Of a stretch of DNA of 40,570 nt, positions 8,572 through 17,080 are shown one piece after another (the stretch's first letter is position 1; each line of letters opens with the position of its first letter). Origin of the DNA: an uncultured Bacteroidota bacterium. Its GTDB lineage: Bacteria > Bacteroidota > Bacteroidia > Bacteroidales > FEN-979. The notes below the pieces were generated by a model. It ran no database searches and was not told the DNA's origin. It saw nothing but the letters and a program-made list of their open reading frames with translations. The position numbers and the translations under genes were made by a program. The stretch lies in contig CALCGJ010000058.1 in NCBI GenBank assembly GCA_937900965.1, forward strand, positions 1 to 40,570, given 5' to 3'.

Positions 8572-9267
8572 TCAAAGCTGCAAAGCCTTAGGATTCAGGA
8601 TATTATTTTCTAAATGGACATGAACATGTATATCATCCTCAAACTGTTGCAATAGTTTAAACGTTACATGGTAAGTATGACATCCATCATCAGGTACCTT
8701 ATACTGCTTTGTTATTTCATTAATCCTATCTATTGCACCTCCGACATATTCATGTTCTTCATTCATTCGACTTATTTCAGAATGGATTAACTCTCTGGTA
8801 TGCTGCGAGTTATTCTTAAGTCCCTCTTTAATTGCAGGGAAGAGAACCTCTTCTTCTTTTTTAAGATGTTGCAAAAGTTTAACGTTCAATTCTTCAAATA
8901 TCTCAGCAACCTCAAGCAATTCCGTATGATGCCCACCATGTACCGAAGCTATTTTTCGAGTATAAAGAACCAGTTCGGGCAGGGTTTTTAATACATATTT
9001 ATGGTGAGTATTTTCAATGTAATCAGCAAGAAAATCCAATGTCCATTCGTTGAAATTCTGGCCTGGATTTATGGGGGAAGACTCAAGAAATTGCAACTGT
9101 TCAGCAACTATCGCAGGCTTTAGATTTTTTTCAGCACATGCTTGTTCAAGAGATTTTTTGCCTCCACAACAAAAATCAATCCCATAATTTTTAAATACTT
9201 CTGCTGTTCTGAAATCATCGGCAACAATCTCTCCCAGCTGTCTGGTAAAATACTTCTCTTTAATCAT
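8572..9267 (-). CDS. ric: Iron-sulfur cluster repair di-iron protein RIC (ScdA/YtfE family)
   Basis: This 231-residue cytoplasmic protein has an N-terminal ScdA_N domain, with C33-C34 in the typical YGIDFCCGG motif. A hemerythrin-like di-iron domain follows, with the expected histidines and carboxylates: ENTHHKY, HGGHHTEL, HLKKEEEVLFP, NEEHEYVGG and HVHVHLENNIL. RIC proteins repair Fe-S clusters damaged by nitric oxide or peroxide. The gene starts 10 bases after the FNR-like regulator and is transcribed with it, divergently from the ACIII-nitrate reductase operon. That placement suggests protection during nitrate/nitrite respiration, when NO is formed. The protein appears complete, and the C-terminal end is convergent with narK2. 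Confidence 0.95.
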   Translation of the reverse strand: MIKEKYFTRQLGEIVADDFRTAEVFKNYGIDFCCGGKKSLEQACAEKNLKPAIVAEQLQFLESSPINPGQNFNEWTLDFLADYIENTHHKYVLKTLPELVLYTRKIASVHGGHHTELLEVAEIFEELNVKLLQHLKKEEEVLFPAIKEGLKNNSQHTRELIHSEISRMNEEHEYVGGAIDRINEITKQYKVPDDGCHTYHVTFKLLQQFEDDIHVHVHLENNILNPKALQL

Positions 9268-9277
9268 ATCTATAGGT

Positions 9278-9994
9278 TTATGTCATAAGTTTTTTCGTGT
9301 TTTCTGCGAAATAATTCAGATCCAGAATCCTAATCTCTTTCCCTTGGATCTTTATGTGATTTTGCTCGTCCAGATCTCCTAATATTCTGACTACGGTTTC
9401 ATAAGTTGTTGCAGATAGTGCAGCCAGATCTTTTCTTGACAAAGAGAAATTTAAACGGGTCTCGTCTTCCTTTTTCATCCCAAAGGTCTCAATAATTTCA
9501 TTTATTGAATAAATTAGCTTGCCTGATGCATGCATTTTTTGAAAACTCTTGTACCTGATCTCTGCCTTTTTTAATTTCGCAGTCAATAAATTAATGATAA
9601 AGTGTATCATCTCTTTATTTGATTCGAGGACAATCCTGAAAATATCAGCCGGGAAAAAAGTAATTTCACTTTCCGAAAGCGATTCCGCGGTTACTGAATA
9701 AACATTCTCAGGTTCGCCCAATGACCGGCATTCCAAAATATTTTCTTTCGTAATCAAATCGACAATCCATTCTGATTTGCCGTCAAAATCGTACACTTTG
9801 ATAAACCCTGAGAAAACAGTAAAAACTCCTTTTATCTGGTCTCCTTTTGAAAATATTTTTTCTCCCGGTTCAACCTGGTAAGTAATCTTATGTTCCGAAA
9901 GAAAGTGCCTCCACTCATCAGAACAGTATTTGTTGATAAAGCAGTTCAATCGAATGCAATTACTGCATTTTCTCTCTGATTCAATGATGTTCAT
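9278..9994 (-). CDS. Crp/FNR family transcriptional regulator with an N-terminal cysteine cluster
   Basis: This 238-residue regulator has an N-terminal segment with four cysteines (C10, C13, C18, C24 in KCSNCIRLNCF...KYC), then a cyclic-nucleotide-binding-like beta-roll (about 28-130), a dimerisation helix and a C-terminal winged helix with LSRKDLAALSATTYETVVRI as recognition region. The cysteine spacing could hold an Fe-S cluster, as in FNR, but is not proof. The recognition helix lacks the classical E-x-x-S-R of E. coli FNR, which agrees with the local palindrome being ATGAC-N4-GTCAT and not TTGAT-N4-ATCAA. Divergence from the act-nar operon and co-transcription with ric make it the likely anoxia/NO regulator of this cluster. 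Confidence 0.9.
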   Translation of the reverse strand: MNIIESERKCSNCIRLNCFINKYCSDEWRHFLSEHKITYQVEPGEKIFSKGDQIKGVFTVFSGFIKVYDFDGKSEWIVDLITKENILECRSLGEPENVYSVTAESLSESEITFFPADIFRIVLESNKEMIHFIINLLTAKLKKAEIRYKSFQKMHASGKLIYSINEIIETFGMKKEDETRLNFSLSRKDLAALSATTYETVVRILGDLDEQNHIKIQGKEIRILDLNYFAENTKKLMT

Positions 9995-10082
9995 ACCCCC
10001 AGCTGATATTACTCATTTCCAAAATATCATGGTACAAATAACAGATATTTTTATACAACAACCAAACAAATTCATCTGTATT

Positions 10083-10100
10083 ATATGACGAATGTCATAT
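10083..10100. promoter_or_regulatory. FNR-type operator palindrome 1
   Basis: ATATGAC-GAAT-GTCATAT has perfect 7-base arms around a 4-base centre, the arm-and-spacer geometry of FNR/CRP-family sites. It lies 89 bases upstream of the regulator ATG (9994) and about 146 bases before palindrome 2. It could autoregulate the FNR-ric transcript or act as a distal site for the act-nar promoter. It sits within the 311-base gene-free region 9995-10305, which otherwise is AT-rich with no ORF. Confidence 0.65.
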
Positions 10101-10228
10101 TCTTGGAGTATTATTATTGTCCAAACTGATACAATTTTAATTATTGCTCATAAAGGAAGCATGTACAGATTCATGCAATGTAAGTAATTTAGACTGAAAA
10201 TAAATTCAGGATTTTTTAAATATTTATA

Positions 10229-10242
10229 ATGACGAACGTCAT
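10229..10242. promoter_or_regulatory. FNR-type operator palindrome 2, upstream of actA
   Basis: ATGAC-GAAC-GTCAT repeats the core of palindrome 1. Its centre (10235.5) is 31 bases before the centre of the TATCTTTG box at 10263-10270, and roughly 38-42 bases before the predicted transcript start. That is the spacing used by CRP/FNR proteins at class II promoters. The site covers the place where a -33 element would be, and no TTTG is present there, which is consistent with an activator-dependent promoter. Confidence 0.7.
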
Positions 10243-10262
10243 ATTCATCGAAAATTTACTCT

Positions 10263-10270
10263 TATCTTTG
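10263..10270 (+). promoter_or_regulatory. -7 box of the act-nar operon
   Basis: TATCTTTG is an exact TAnnTTTG match, 36 bases before the actA ATG, predicting a leader of about 30 bases. No competing promoter was recognised further downstream in the operon, so this may drive all eleven genes to narI. Confidence 0.6.
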
Positions 10271-10305
10271 GTTCCGAATAAAGATGGTCGCGAAAAATCA
10301 TACCT

Positions 10306-11445
10306 ATGAGATTTTTTATTCCACTGATAACATTTCTTTTATTTACTTTAATAATTTGTGAAGCACAAAACAAAACAGCTTTTTCAGGCGACACGAATGT
10401 GCAAAAAGCCCTGCCTTCGATGCGTTCTGATGTTGAACTTTTTGAGTCGTGTGCCAGATGCCATACAATTGGCAAAGGAAAACTAATCGGTCCCGACCTG
10501 GCAGGAGTCAAAGCAAGGCATTCTGAGGAGTGGCTAATCAATTTCATTCAGACTTCAGACTCTGTAATTGCCTCCGGCGATACATCAGCTACCAGGCTCT
10601 ATGAAGCGTATAACAAACTCCCGATGCCTCGGCACGACTATTCCAGGGATGAGGTCAAATCGCTGATTCATTTCATTGCATTAGAGACAAGAAAATCAGA
10701 AGCGGACCCCAACTTCCTGGATAATGATTTCAGTTTTGCACATCATTCAAACACCTGGCCTTTTATCATTGGAGTTTTGTTTCTTCTTTTTGGAATTTTG
10801 GATTTGGCATTTATTAAATTGATGAAGTTCAAATTTGTTAATGTCATTCTGATTCTAGCCGGCTTGACCATCTCAGGAAAAGCCGTTACAGAAGAGGCGA
10901 TTTATTTGGGCAGAAGCCAGGGATTTGAACCGGATCAGCCGATCAAATTCTCTCATAGAATTCATGCAGGAGAGAATAAAATAGACTGTCAGTATTGCCA
11001 CACTGGTGCCGGTGAAAGCCGGTATGCGCTTGTGCCGTCGGCAGACGTGTGCCTGAATTGTCATAACGTTATCCGCAACGGACCAAATACGGGGGAAGAG
11101 GAGATCAATAAGATTCACGAAGCCTTTGAACAAGGGATACCAATTAAATGGGCCAGGGTATACAGTATGCCCGACCATGTTTTTTTCAGCCATTCGCAAC
11201 ACGTCAATGCCGGAAAAGTGGAGTGCAAGGATTGCCACGGCGAAGTGGAGAAGATGGGCAGGATACAACAGGTAAATGATTTGAGCATGGGCTGGTGCAT
11301 CGACTGCCACCGGACACGTAAAGTGCAGTTTGACAATGGGTACTACCTATCCTACAAACAACACGAAGATCTGTTATCCGGAAAAATAAAAGAGGTTACA
11401 GTAGAGGAGGTTGGCGGGCTTAACTGTCAGAAATGCCATTATTAA
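10306..11445 (+). CDS. actA: Alternative complex III subunit ActA, hexaheme with fused monoheme cytochrome domain
   Basis: This 379-residue exported multiheme cytochrome starts with a signal peptide (about 1-20). A monoheme cytochrome c domain follows, with CARCH at 49-53 and a probable methionine ligand in LPMPRH. A hydrophobic region of one or two helices (about 151-192) leads to five further heme motifs: CQYCH 228, CLNCH 249, CKDCH 307, CIDCH 331 and CQKCH 374. The protein ends one residue after the last motif. ActA of known ACIII complexes is described as pentaheme; the extra N-terminal domain is a fusion that resembles the diheme cytochrome at 18261-19100. Its role is to take electrons from the ActB iron-sulfur chain and pass them to a periplasmic acceptor. 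It is the first gene of the operon. Confidence 0.9.
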   Translation: MRFFIPLITFLLFTLIICEAQNKTAFSGDTNVQKALPSMRSDVELFESCARCHTIGKGKLIGPDLAGVKARHSEEWLINFIQTSDSVIASGDTSATRLYEAYNKLPMPRHDYSRDEVKSLIHFIALETRKSEADPNFLDNDFSFAHHSNTWPFIIGVLFLLFGILDLAFIKLMKFKFVNVILILAGLTISGKAVTEEAIYLGRSQGFEPDQPIKFSHRIHAGENKIDCQYCHTGAGESRYALVPSADVCLNCHNVIRNGPNTGEEEINKIHEAFEQGIPIKWARVYSMPDHVFFSHSQHVNAGKVECKDCHGEVEKMGRIQQVNDLSMGWCIDCHRTRKVQFDNGYYLSYKQHEDLLSGKIKEVTVEEVGGLNCQKCHY

Positions 11446-11485
11446 TCTGACGCAAAACAAACCCACGAAAAACTTTGTGCATAGC

Positions 11486-14400
11486 ATGAAAAAATATTGG
11501 AGAAGCATAGAGGAGCTGGAAGAGGATTCAACCATTGAAAAGTCGCCGGAACGGGAATTCCCAACAGAGGTGACTGCCGGGGGAAATATGGATCTGCCTG
11601 GGACGACCACCACCCGACGCGATTTTTTGAAAATGCTTGGTTTTGGAATTGGATTTGTAACATTTGCTGCAAGCTGCGAAAATCCGATCAACAAAGCCAT
11701 CCCCTACCTGATCAAACCTGAAACAATCATCCCCGGGAATGCGAATTATTATGCTTCGACCTTTTTCGACGGAAATGACTACTGCAGCATCGTTGTGAAA
11801 ACACGCGAAGGACATCCGATTAAAATTGAAGGCAATGAGTTGTGCTCAATTACATCAGGCGGCACAAACGCAAGGGTTCAGGCATCAGTTTTAAGTTTAT
11901 ATGACAGCTTCCGGATTAAGAATCCCCTTAAAAGCAGACTGGAATCAACCTGGGAAGAGGTTGATGGAGATATTGTTGCAAAACTTGATGAAATTGCGGG
12001 AAAAGGAGAAAAGATCGTCATTCTCTCCTCTTCTGTTATCAGCCCTTCAACCCAAAGCATTTTTACCGATTTTATAAGAAAATACCCCACAACAGAGGTA
12101 ATTTATTATGACTCCATCTCTGCATCAGGAATGATTGAGGCAAATCAACAAAACTTCGGACAGCCCTTCCTGCCGTCATACCGTTTTGATAAAGCCAGGT
12201 TAATCGTTAGTTTCGGGGCCGATTTTCTTGGCAATTGGCTTTCGCCGGTTGAATATACAAAGCAATACTCAAAGACCAGGAAAATAAGCAAAGCAAATCC
12301 GGTCATGTCAAGGCATATTCAGTTTGAATCAACACTTACCCTTACCGGAAGCAACGCTGATTACAGAATACCGGTCAATCCATCGCAGGAGGCCGGAACG
12401 ATCCTGAACCTATACAACGGGATAGCTCAGAAAGCGGGAAAAGCAACAATAAACGCTCCCGCTTCCACGATCAATATGGACTCTCTTGTCGATGAGCTAT
12501 GGGCATCAAAGGGCAGGTCGCTTGTTGTTTCCGGTTCGAACGATGTCAATATCCAGCTTGTCGTAAACGATCTTAACCACATGCTTGGCAACTACGGTAA
12601 GACCCTGGATATTAACAAACCGGCATATACAAAACAGGGTATCGACAGTCAAATGGAGCACCTTGTTGAGCGCATGGGAAAAGGCGAAGTTGGAGCTTTA
12701 TTGATGTATAACGTTAACCCAGCATATGACTATCAAAATTCAGGGGCTTTTTCGGAGTCACTCAGTAAGACTCAGCTCTCAATTTCATTTTCAGAAACGT
12801 TGAATGAAACGGCAAAACTTGCCACCTATGTTTGTCCCGATTGCCATTACCTGGAATCGTGGAATGACTCTCAACCGAAAAAAGGGGTTTACAGCCTGAC
12901 ACAACCGGTTATCAACAAACTTTTTAATACCAGGCAGGCACAGGAGAGTCTGATGATCTGGTCGGCAACCGGAAACAGGGCTGACACTGGTGAACCAACA
13001 TCTGAGACTGTTGCCAAAGAGGATGCTTATTACACCTATATTAAAGATTACTGGAGATCGGTTCTTTTTCCAAAGCAGGAGAAATATATCCTGTTCTCCG
13101 AGTTCTGGGACAATGCACTCCAGGCCGGAGTGTTTACAGTTGATCAGGCAGTAGATACGTTTAACCTGAACAATTCTCAGGATGTCGCCGGTTATACCCG
13201 TGTAAGCCTGGACGCTTGCGTATCACAACTTGAACCTCCGGAAGCCGGAGAGAGAGATATAGAATTCACATTGTACGAAAGTATCGGTTTGGGAGACGGA
13301 AGACAAGCCAATAATCCCTGGCTGCAGGAGCTTCCCGACCCGGTTTCAAAGGTATGCTGGGACAACTACCTCGCCGTTTCAAAAACATTTGCAGATAAAA
13401 ACAGGTTGAAATTAGGAGATATTGTAATCGTGAACGACCTGTTTGAATTACCCGTACTCATTCAGGCAGGCCAGGCGGACAATACGGTTTCAATCGCCCT
13501 GGGATATGGCAGGAGCAGTGCAGGGAAGGTAGCAGACGGTCTGGGACAAAATGCCTTCAGACTGGTTCAAACCAAGGGAACCAGGCTGTATAGCGGTCAC
13601 AATATTAACCTCGTACCAACCGGCGTCAATTATATCTTCGCCCTCACTCAGACCCATCACACACTGCATGGGCGCAACCACGTTCACACAGCTCTGCTCA
13701 AAGATTACAAAGAAAATCCATCTTCAGGAAACGAAGCACACCTTCTGGCTGAGGAGAAAAAACAATCCCTCTACGGTGAAAGGGAATTTAAAGGGCATCA
13801 CTGGGCCCTGGCGATTGATCTGAACCTTTGCACCGGATGCAGCGCCTGCGTGATTGCCTGCCAGGCCGAGAACAATGTGGCTGTGATCGGTCGCGATGAA
13901 GTAAGAAAAAAACGTATCATGCACTGGATCAGGATTGACAGGTACTATGCCGAAAAGGCGGAAGACCCGGAAGTTTTTTTTCAGCCCGTCATGTGTCAGC
14001 AATGTGACAATGCCCCATGCGAAAATGTTTGCCCCGTGGAGGCCACACAGAACAGCAAAGAGGGGCTGAACGACATGATTTACAACAGATGTATCGGTAC
14101 ACGCTACTGCATGAACAACTGCCCCTATCGTGTGCGCAGATTCAACTGGTTCGAATATGCAAACAACGATAAGTTTGATTACAACATGAATAGCACTCTC
14201 GGAAAAATGGTGCTGAACCCGGATGTGGTGGTCAGATCCCGAGGCGTAGCGGAAAAGTGTTCATTTTGCATTCAACGGATCCAGGAGAAAAAACTGGGTG
14301 CAAAACTGGAGAACAGAGAACTTAAAGATGGAGAGATCAAACCGGCATGCCTTCAGTCATGCCCTGCGAATGCAATCGTATTCGGAGATCGGAACATGCA

Positions 14401-14530
14401 GGATAGCGAAATTTCCAAAGCCTTTGCAAATGAACGAAATTACTTTTTACTGGAGGAGGTCAACACACAACCTTCCGTTGGCTACCTGACAAAAATCAGG
14501 AATACAGAAAGCAACAAACATGAAACATAA
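11486..14530 (+). CDS. actB: Alternative complex III subunit ActB, molybdopterin-enzyme-like plus iron-sulfur protein
   Basis: This protein of about 1014 residues is a fusion of a molybdopterin oxidoreductase-like domain with a C-terminal four-cluster ferredoxin domain. Near the N terminus lies a twin-arginine motif TTTRRDFLKMLGFG (R44-R45) followed by a hydrophobic stretch and a lipobox-like FAASC (C64), so export and lipid anchoring are likely; lipid anchors have been reported for ACIII subunits. The ferredoxin part carries CTGCSACVIACQ, CQQCDNAPCENVCP, CIGTRYCMNNCP and CSFCIQRI...CLQSCP. In known ACIII the large domain holds no molybdenum cofactor. I chose the ATG at 11486, 40 bases after actA, because the upstream in-frame TTG at 11411 lies inside actA and would only add a non-conserved leader. 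Confidence 0.93.
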   Translation: MKKYWRSIEELEEDSTIEKSPEREFPTEVTAGGNMDLPGTTTTRRDFLKMLGFGIGFVTFAASCENPINKAIPYLIKPETIIPGNANYYASTFFDGNDYCSIVVKTREGHPIKIEGNELCSITSGGTNARVQASVLSLYDSFRIKNPLKSRLESTWEEVDGDIVAKLDEIAGKGEKIVILSSSVISPSTQSIFTDFIRKYPTTEVIYYDSISASGMIEANQQNFGQPFLPSYRFDKARLIVSFGADFLGNWLSPVEYTKQYSKTRKISKANPVMSRHIQFESTLTLTGSNADYRIPVNPSQEAGTILNLYNGIAQKAGKATINAPASTINMDSLVDELWASKGRSLVVSGSNDVNIQLVVNDLNHMLGNYGKTLDINKPAYTKQGIDSQMEHLVERMGKGEVGALLMYNVNPAYDYQNSGAFSESLSKTQLSISFSETLNETAKLATYVCPDCHYLESWNDSQPKKGVYSLTQPVINKLFNTRQAQESLMIWSATGNRADTGEPTSETVAKEDAYYTYIKDYWRSVLFPKQEKYILFSEFWDNALQAGVFTVDQAVDTFNLNNSQDVAGYTRVSLDACVSQLEPPEAGERDIEFTLYESIGLGDGRQANNPWLQELPDPVSKVCWDNYLAVSKTFADKNRLKLGDIVIVNDLFELPVLIQAGQADNTVSIALGYGRSSAGKVADGLGQNAFRLVQTKGTRLYSGHNINLVPTGVNYIFALTQTHHTLHGRNHVHTALLKDYKENPSSGNEAHLLAEEKKQSLYGEREFKGHHWALAIDLNLCTGCSACVIACQAENNVAVIGRDEVRKKRIMHWIRIDRYYAEKAEDPEVFFQPVMCQQCDNAPCENVCPVEATQNSKEGLNDMIYNRCIGTRYCMNNCPYRVRRFNWFEYANNDKFDYNMNSTLGKMVLNPDVVVRSRGVAEKCSFCIQRIQEKKLGAKLENRELKDGEIKPACLQSCPANAIVFGDRNMQDSEISKAFANERNYFLLEEVNTQPSVGYLTKIRNTESNKHET

Positions 14531-14566
14531 TACGGTTTAATTATTAAGGATATTTTAGTGTAATCC

Positions 14567-15937
14567 ATGTACAATACAAAAGTAAGGGGAGTACTTGTTG
14601 AAGGCAATAAATCGTATGCCGATATTACCAGGGACATTATTGAACCCATCGAAAGTAAAGTCCCGGATTGGTGGAAATATGCTTTTATCATCAGCATTGG
14701 CGCTTTGCTGTTTGGCGTTTGGGCTTCTTATATAACCATTTCTGAAGGCATTGGCACCTGGGGATTGAACAATTCAGTGGCCTGGGGTTGGGGGATTATC
14801 AATTTTGTATGGTGGATTGGTATCGGGCACGCAGGAACGGCATTTTCAATCTTCCTGCTGATCGTTCGTCAAAAATGGAGGACCTCTATCAACAGGGCTG
14901 CTGAAGCAATGACGGTATTCGCTGTTCTTTGCGCCGGCCTGTTTCCTCTTATTCACATGGGACGCATCTGGATGGCATTTTATATCATGCCCTATCCGAA
15001 TACCAGAGGTCCGATTTGGGTTAACTTTAACTCACCCCTTTTCTGGGATGTAGTCGCTATCAGTACATACCTGATGGCCTCCGCGGTATTCTGGTATGTG
15101 GGGATGATCCCTGATTTCGCAACCATCCGTGATAAGACTGCCTCGAAAATACGAAAAGCGATCTATGGTTTTCTGAGTTTCGGATGGGTGGGCTCTGCAC
15201 GCGGCTGGCTTCGTTTTGAAGCGCTGGCTATGATTCTCGGTGGACTTACAGCCCCGCTGGTCATCTCCGTTCATTCTATTGTAGCTATGGACTTTGCTAC
15301 CTCGGTCATGCCAGGCTGGCATACAACGGTATTCCCACCCTACTTTGTAATTGGCGCCATATTTTCAGGTTTCAGTATGGTGCTTACACTGATGATTATC
15401 ATCCGGACAGTTTATAAGTATCAGTCGTACGTTACCGACAGCCACATAAACGCCATTGCCAAAATTCTTGTTTTCATCAGTTTGATTATGGGAACAGCCT
15501 ACAGTACCGAAATCTTTATTGCCTGGTATTCAGGCAGTGAGTATGAATACTATACCTTTTTCAACAACCGTATTTCCGGCGATTATACCATCGCTTTCTA
15601 CGGAATGATCATCTGTAACGCGATCATTCCTCAGCTTTTCTGGTTTAAGAAGATCAGAAAAAATATAATCCTTGTATTTATCATCTCCCTGTTTGTCAAT
15701 CTTGGCATGTGGTTTGAAAGATATGTAATCGTAGTTACTTCACTGTCAAAAGATTATCTGCCGTCTAACTGGTCAACCTATACTCCCACTGTTGTAGAGA
15801 TAGGTGTTTATGTTGGCACACTCGGTCTGTTTATTTGCGGGGTACTTCTGTTTCTCAAATTCATCCCCATGATTGCCATCCACGAAGTAAAAGGAATTTT
15901 AAAACCCACAAGCAATGGTCGGTACCATAAAAAATAA
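14567..15937 (+). CDS. actC: Alternative complex III subunit ActC, NrfD-like quinol-binding membrane protein
   Basis: This 456-residue NrfD/PsrC-type integral membrane protein has about ten transmembrane helices. Its N terminus is soluble (about 1-45), then WWKYAFIISIGALLFGVW starts the membrane part. The conserved histidine-rich positions include WIGIGHAGTAFS, FPLIHMGRIW and ISVHSIVAMDFATSVMPGWH. In ACIII, ActC forms the menaquinol site facing the ActB iron-sulfur clusters and is proposed to take part in proton translocation. It follows actB by 36 bases. The start of actD overlaps its end by 23 bases, indicating translational coupling. Confidence 0.93.
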   Translation: MYNTKVRGVLVEGNKSYADITRDIIEPIESKVPDWWKYAFIISIGALLFGVWASYITISEGIGTWGLNNSVAWGWGIINFVWWIGIGHAGTAFSIFLLIVRQKWRTSINRAAEAMTVFAVLCAGLFPLIHMGRIWMAFYIMPYPNTRGPIWVNFNSPLFWDVVAISTYLMASAVFWYVGMIPDFATIRDKTASKIRKAIYGFLSFGWVGSARGWLRFEALAMILGGLTAPLVISVHSIVAMDFATSVMPGWHTTVFPPYFVIGAIFSGFSMVLTLMIIIRTVYKYQSYVTDSHINAIAKILVFISLIMGTAYSTEIFIAWYSGSEYEYYTFFNNRISGDYTIAFYGMIICNAIIPQLFWFKKIRKNIILVFIISLFVNLGMWFERYVIVVTSLSKDYLPSNWSTYTPTVVEIGVYVGTLGLFICGVLLFLKFIPMIAIHEVKGILKPTSNGRYHKK

Positions 15938-16457
15938 TAACATTTTCGGGGTTTTTGATGATGAGGATGTATTCCTGTCAGCCATGAGAAGTATGGAAGA
16001 GACAGGTATCAGGATAAAGAATGTTTTTACCCCTTACCCGATACCGGAAGTGTTCAGAATAATGGGACTGAAAACCAGAATGCCTTACGCTGCATTTATC
16101 TACGCTACAATAGGGGTCATCCTCACCTACGCTTTCTTGTATTGGACCTCGGTAATTGATTACCCGGTTATCATTGGTGGAAAACCTACTAACACGCTTT
16201 CATTCGTGATCATCCTGTTTGTAATGACGATAAATATCGGGATCGTGATGTCGCTGGTCACTTTTTTTATCATACAAAAGCTTGGCCCGGGAAAATCTGC
16301 CCGAATAGTACACAAAGGGATCACCGACGATAAATATGTAATCGTTATCGAAAAAACCAAAGAGATGTCAAAGGAAGATTCGCAACGAATTAATTATACC
16401 TTGTTTGAATACGGAGCAATAGAGGTGGGAGAAAAAGAACATGTTGAAAATATTTGA
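15915..16457 (+). CDS. actD: Alternative complex III subunit ActD (DUF3341)
   Basis: This 180-residue protein has a soluble N-terminal domain beginning IFGVFDDEDVFLSAMRSMEE and the conserved FTPYPIPEV segment. Two transmembrane helices follow (about 56-76 and 93-115), then a short basic and charged C terminus. This is the DUF3341 architecture of ActD, a structural subunit that sits against ActC and ActF with its soluble domain in the cytoplasm. The ATG at 15915 lies inside actC; a start this far upstream is needed to keep the whole conserved N-terminal domain. Its own end overlaps the actE start by 17 bases. Confidence 0.9.
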   Translation: MVGTIKNNNIFGVFDDEDVFLSAMRSMEETGIRIKNVFTPYPIPEVFRIMGLKTRMPYAAFIYATIGVILTYAFLYWTSVIDYPVIIGGKPTNTLSFVIILFVMTINIGIVMSLVTFFIIQKLGPGKSARIVHKGITDDKYVIVIEKTKEMSKEDSQRINYTLFEYGAIEVGEKEHVENI

Positions 16458-17049
16458 TACCATTATCTTTATGCAAAATAAGCCAGGACATAGGATCACT
16501 ATTTTTACCCTCACTATCCTACTGATTTTTTCTGGTTGCAGCAGGGAGAACAGAAATCATCCGGGCTATAGGTATCTCAATGACATGGCTCCTTCGGTAC
16601 CCTACGACTATTATTCGGAAAATCCGAATTTTGCTGATGGAGCAACAGCCCAGGCCCCTGTTCCGGGTACGATTCCAAGAGGAGCCATCCCGTATCCCTA
16701 TCCCCGAACTGATGCCGGGCAAAAACAGGCTGGCGCTGAACTCAAGAATCCGCTGATTGCATCGAAAGATGACCTTGAAACAGCCAAAAAGATTTACGAT
16801 GTCACTTGCATCATGTGCCACGGTGAATCAGGAAAAGGCGATGGCTTCCTGGTCTCTTCCGGAAAATTTACAACAGATGTCACTTCACTGGTAGGTGAAT
16901 TTGTACAGAATAAACCTGACGGAGAGATCTACCATGTGATCACAATGGGTTCTTTATCTGGTTTCATGGGATCACACAGCGCGCAAATTAAACCTGACGA
17001 CAGATGGAAGATAGTGGCCTACATTAAAAATAAACTGCAGACCAATTAA
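16441..17049 (+). CDS. actE: Alternative complex III subunit ActE, monoheme cytochrome c lipoprotein
   Basis: This 202-residue exported monoheme cytochrome c has a hydrophobic signal ending in the lipobox LIFSGC (C33), so the mature protein is probably lipid-anchored on the outer face of the inner membrane. The only heme motif is CIMCHGESGKGDG near residue 123, with a likely methionine ligand in ITMGSLSGFMGSH. A proline-rich linker precedes the cytochrome fold. In ACIII, ActE sits next to ActA and offers a possible exit for electrons. The ATG at 16441 is preceded by GGTGGGAG; an internal ATG at 16471 would still keep a complete lipoprotein signal. Confidence 0.9.
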   Translation: MLKIFDTIIFMQNKPGHRITIFTLTILLIFSGCSRENRNHPGYRYLNDMAPSVPYDYYSENPNFADGATAQAPVPGTIPRGAIPYPYPRTDAGQKQAGAELKNPLIASKDDLETAKKIYDVTCIMCHGESGKGDGFLVSSGKFTTDVTSLVGEFVQNKPDGEIYHVITMGSLSGFMGSHSAQIKPDDRWKIVAYIKNKLQTN

Positions 17050-17080
17050 CTTAACGAGAATATATTCTAGTACAACCCAA

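Noticed and set aside
11411-11485. actB start at the upstream TTG
   Set aside because: It lies inside actA and adds residues unlike the conserved ActB N terminus; the ATG at 11486 starts with MKKYWRSIEEL, as expected.
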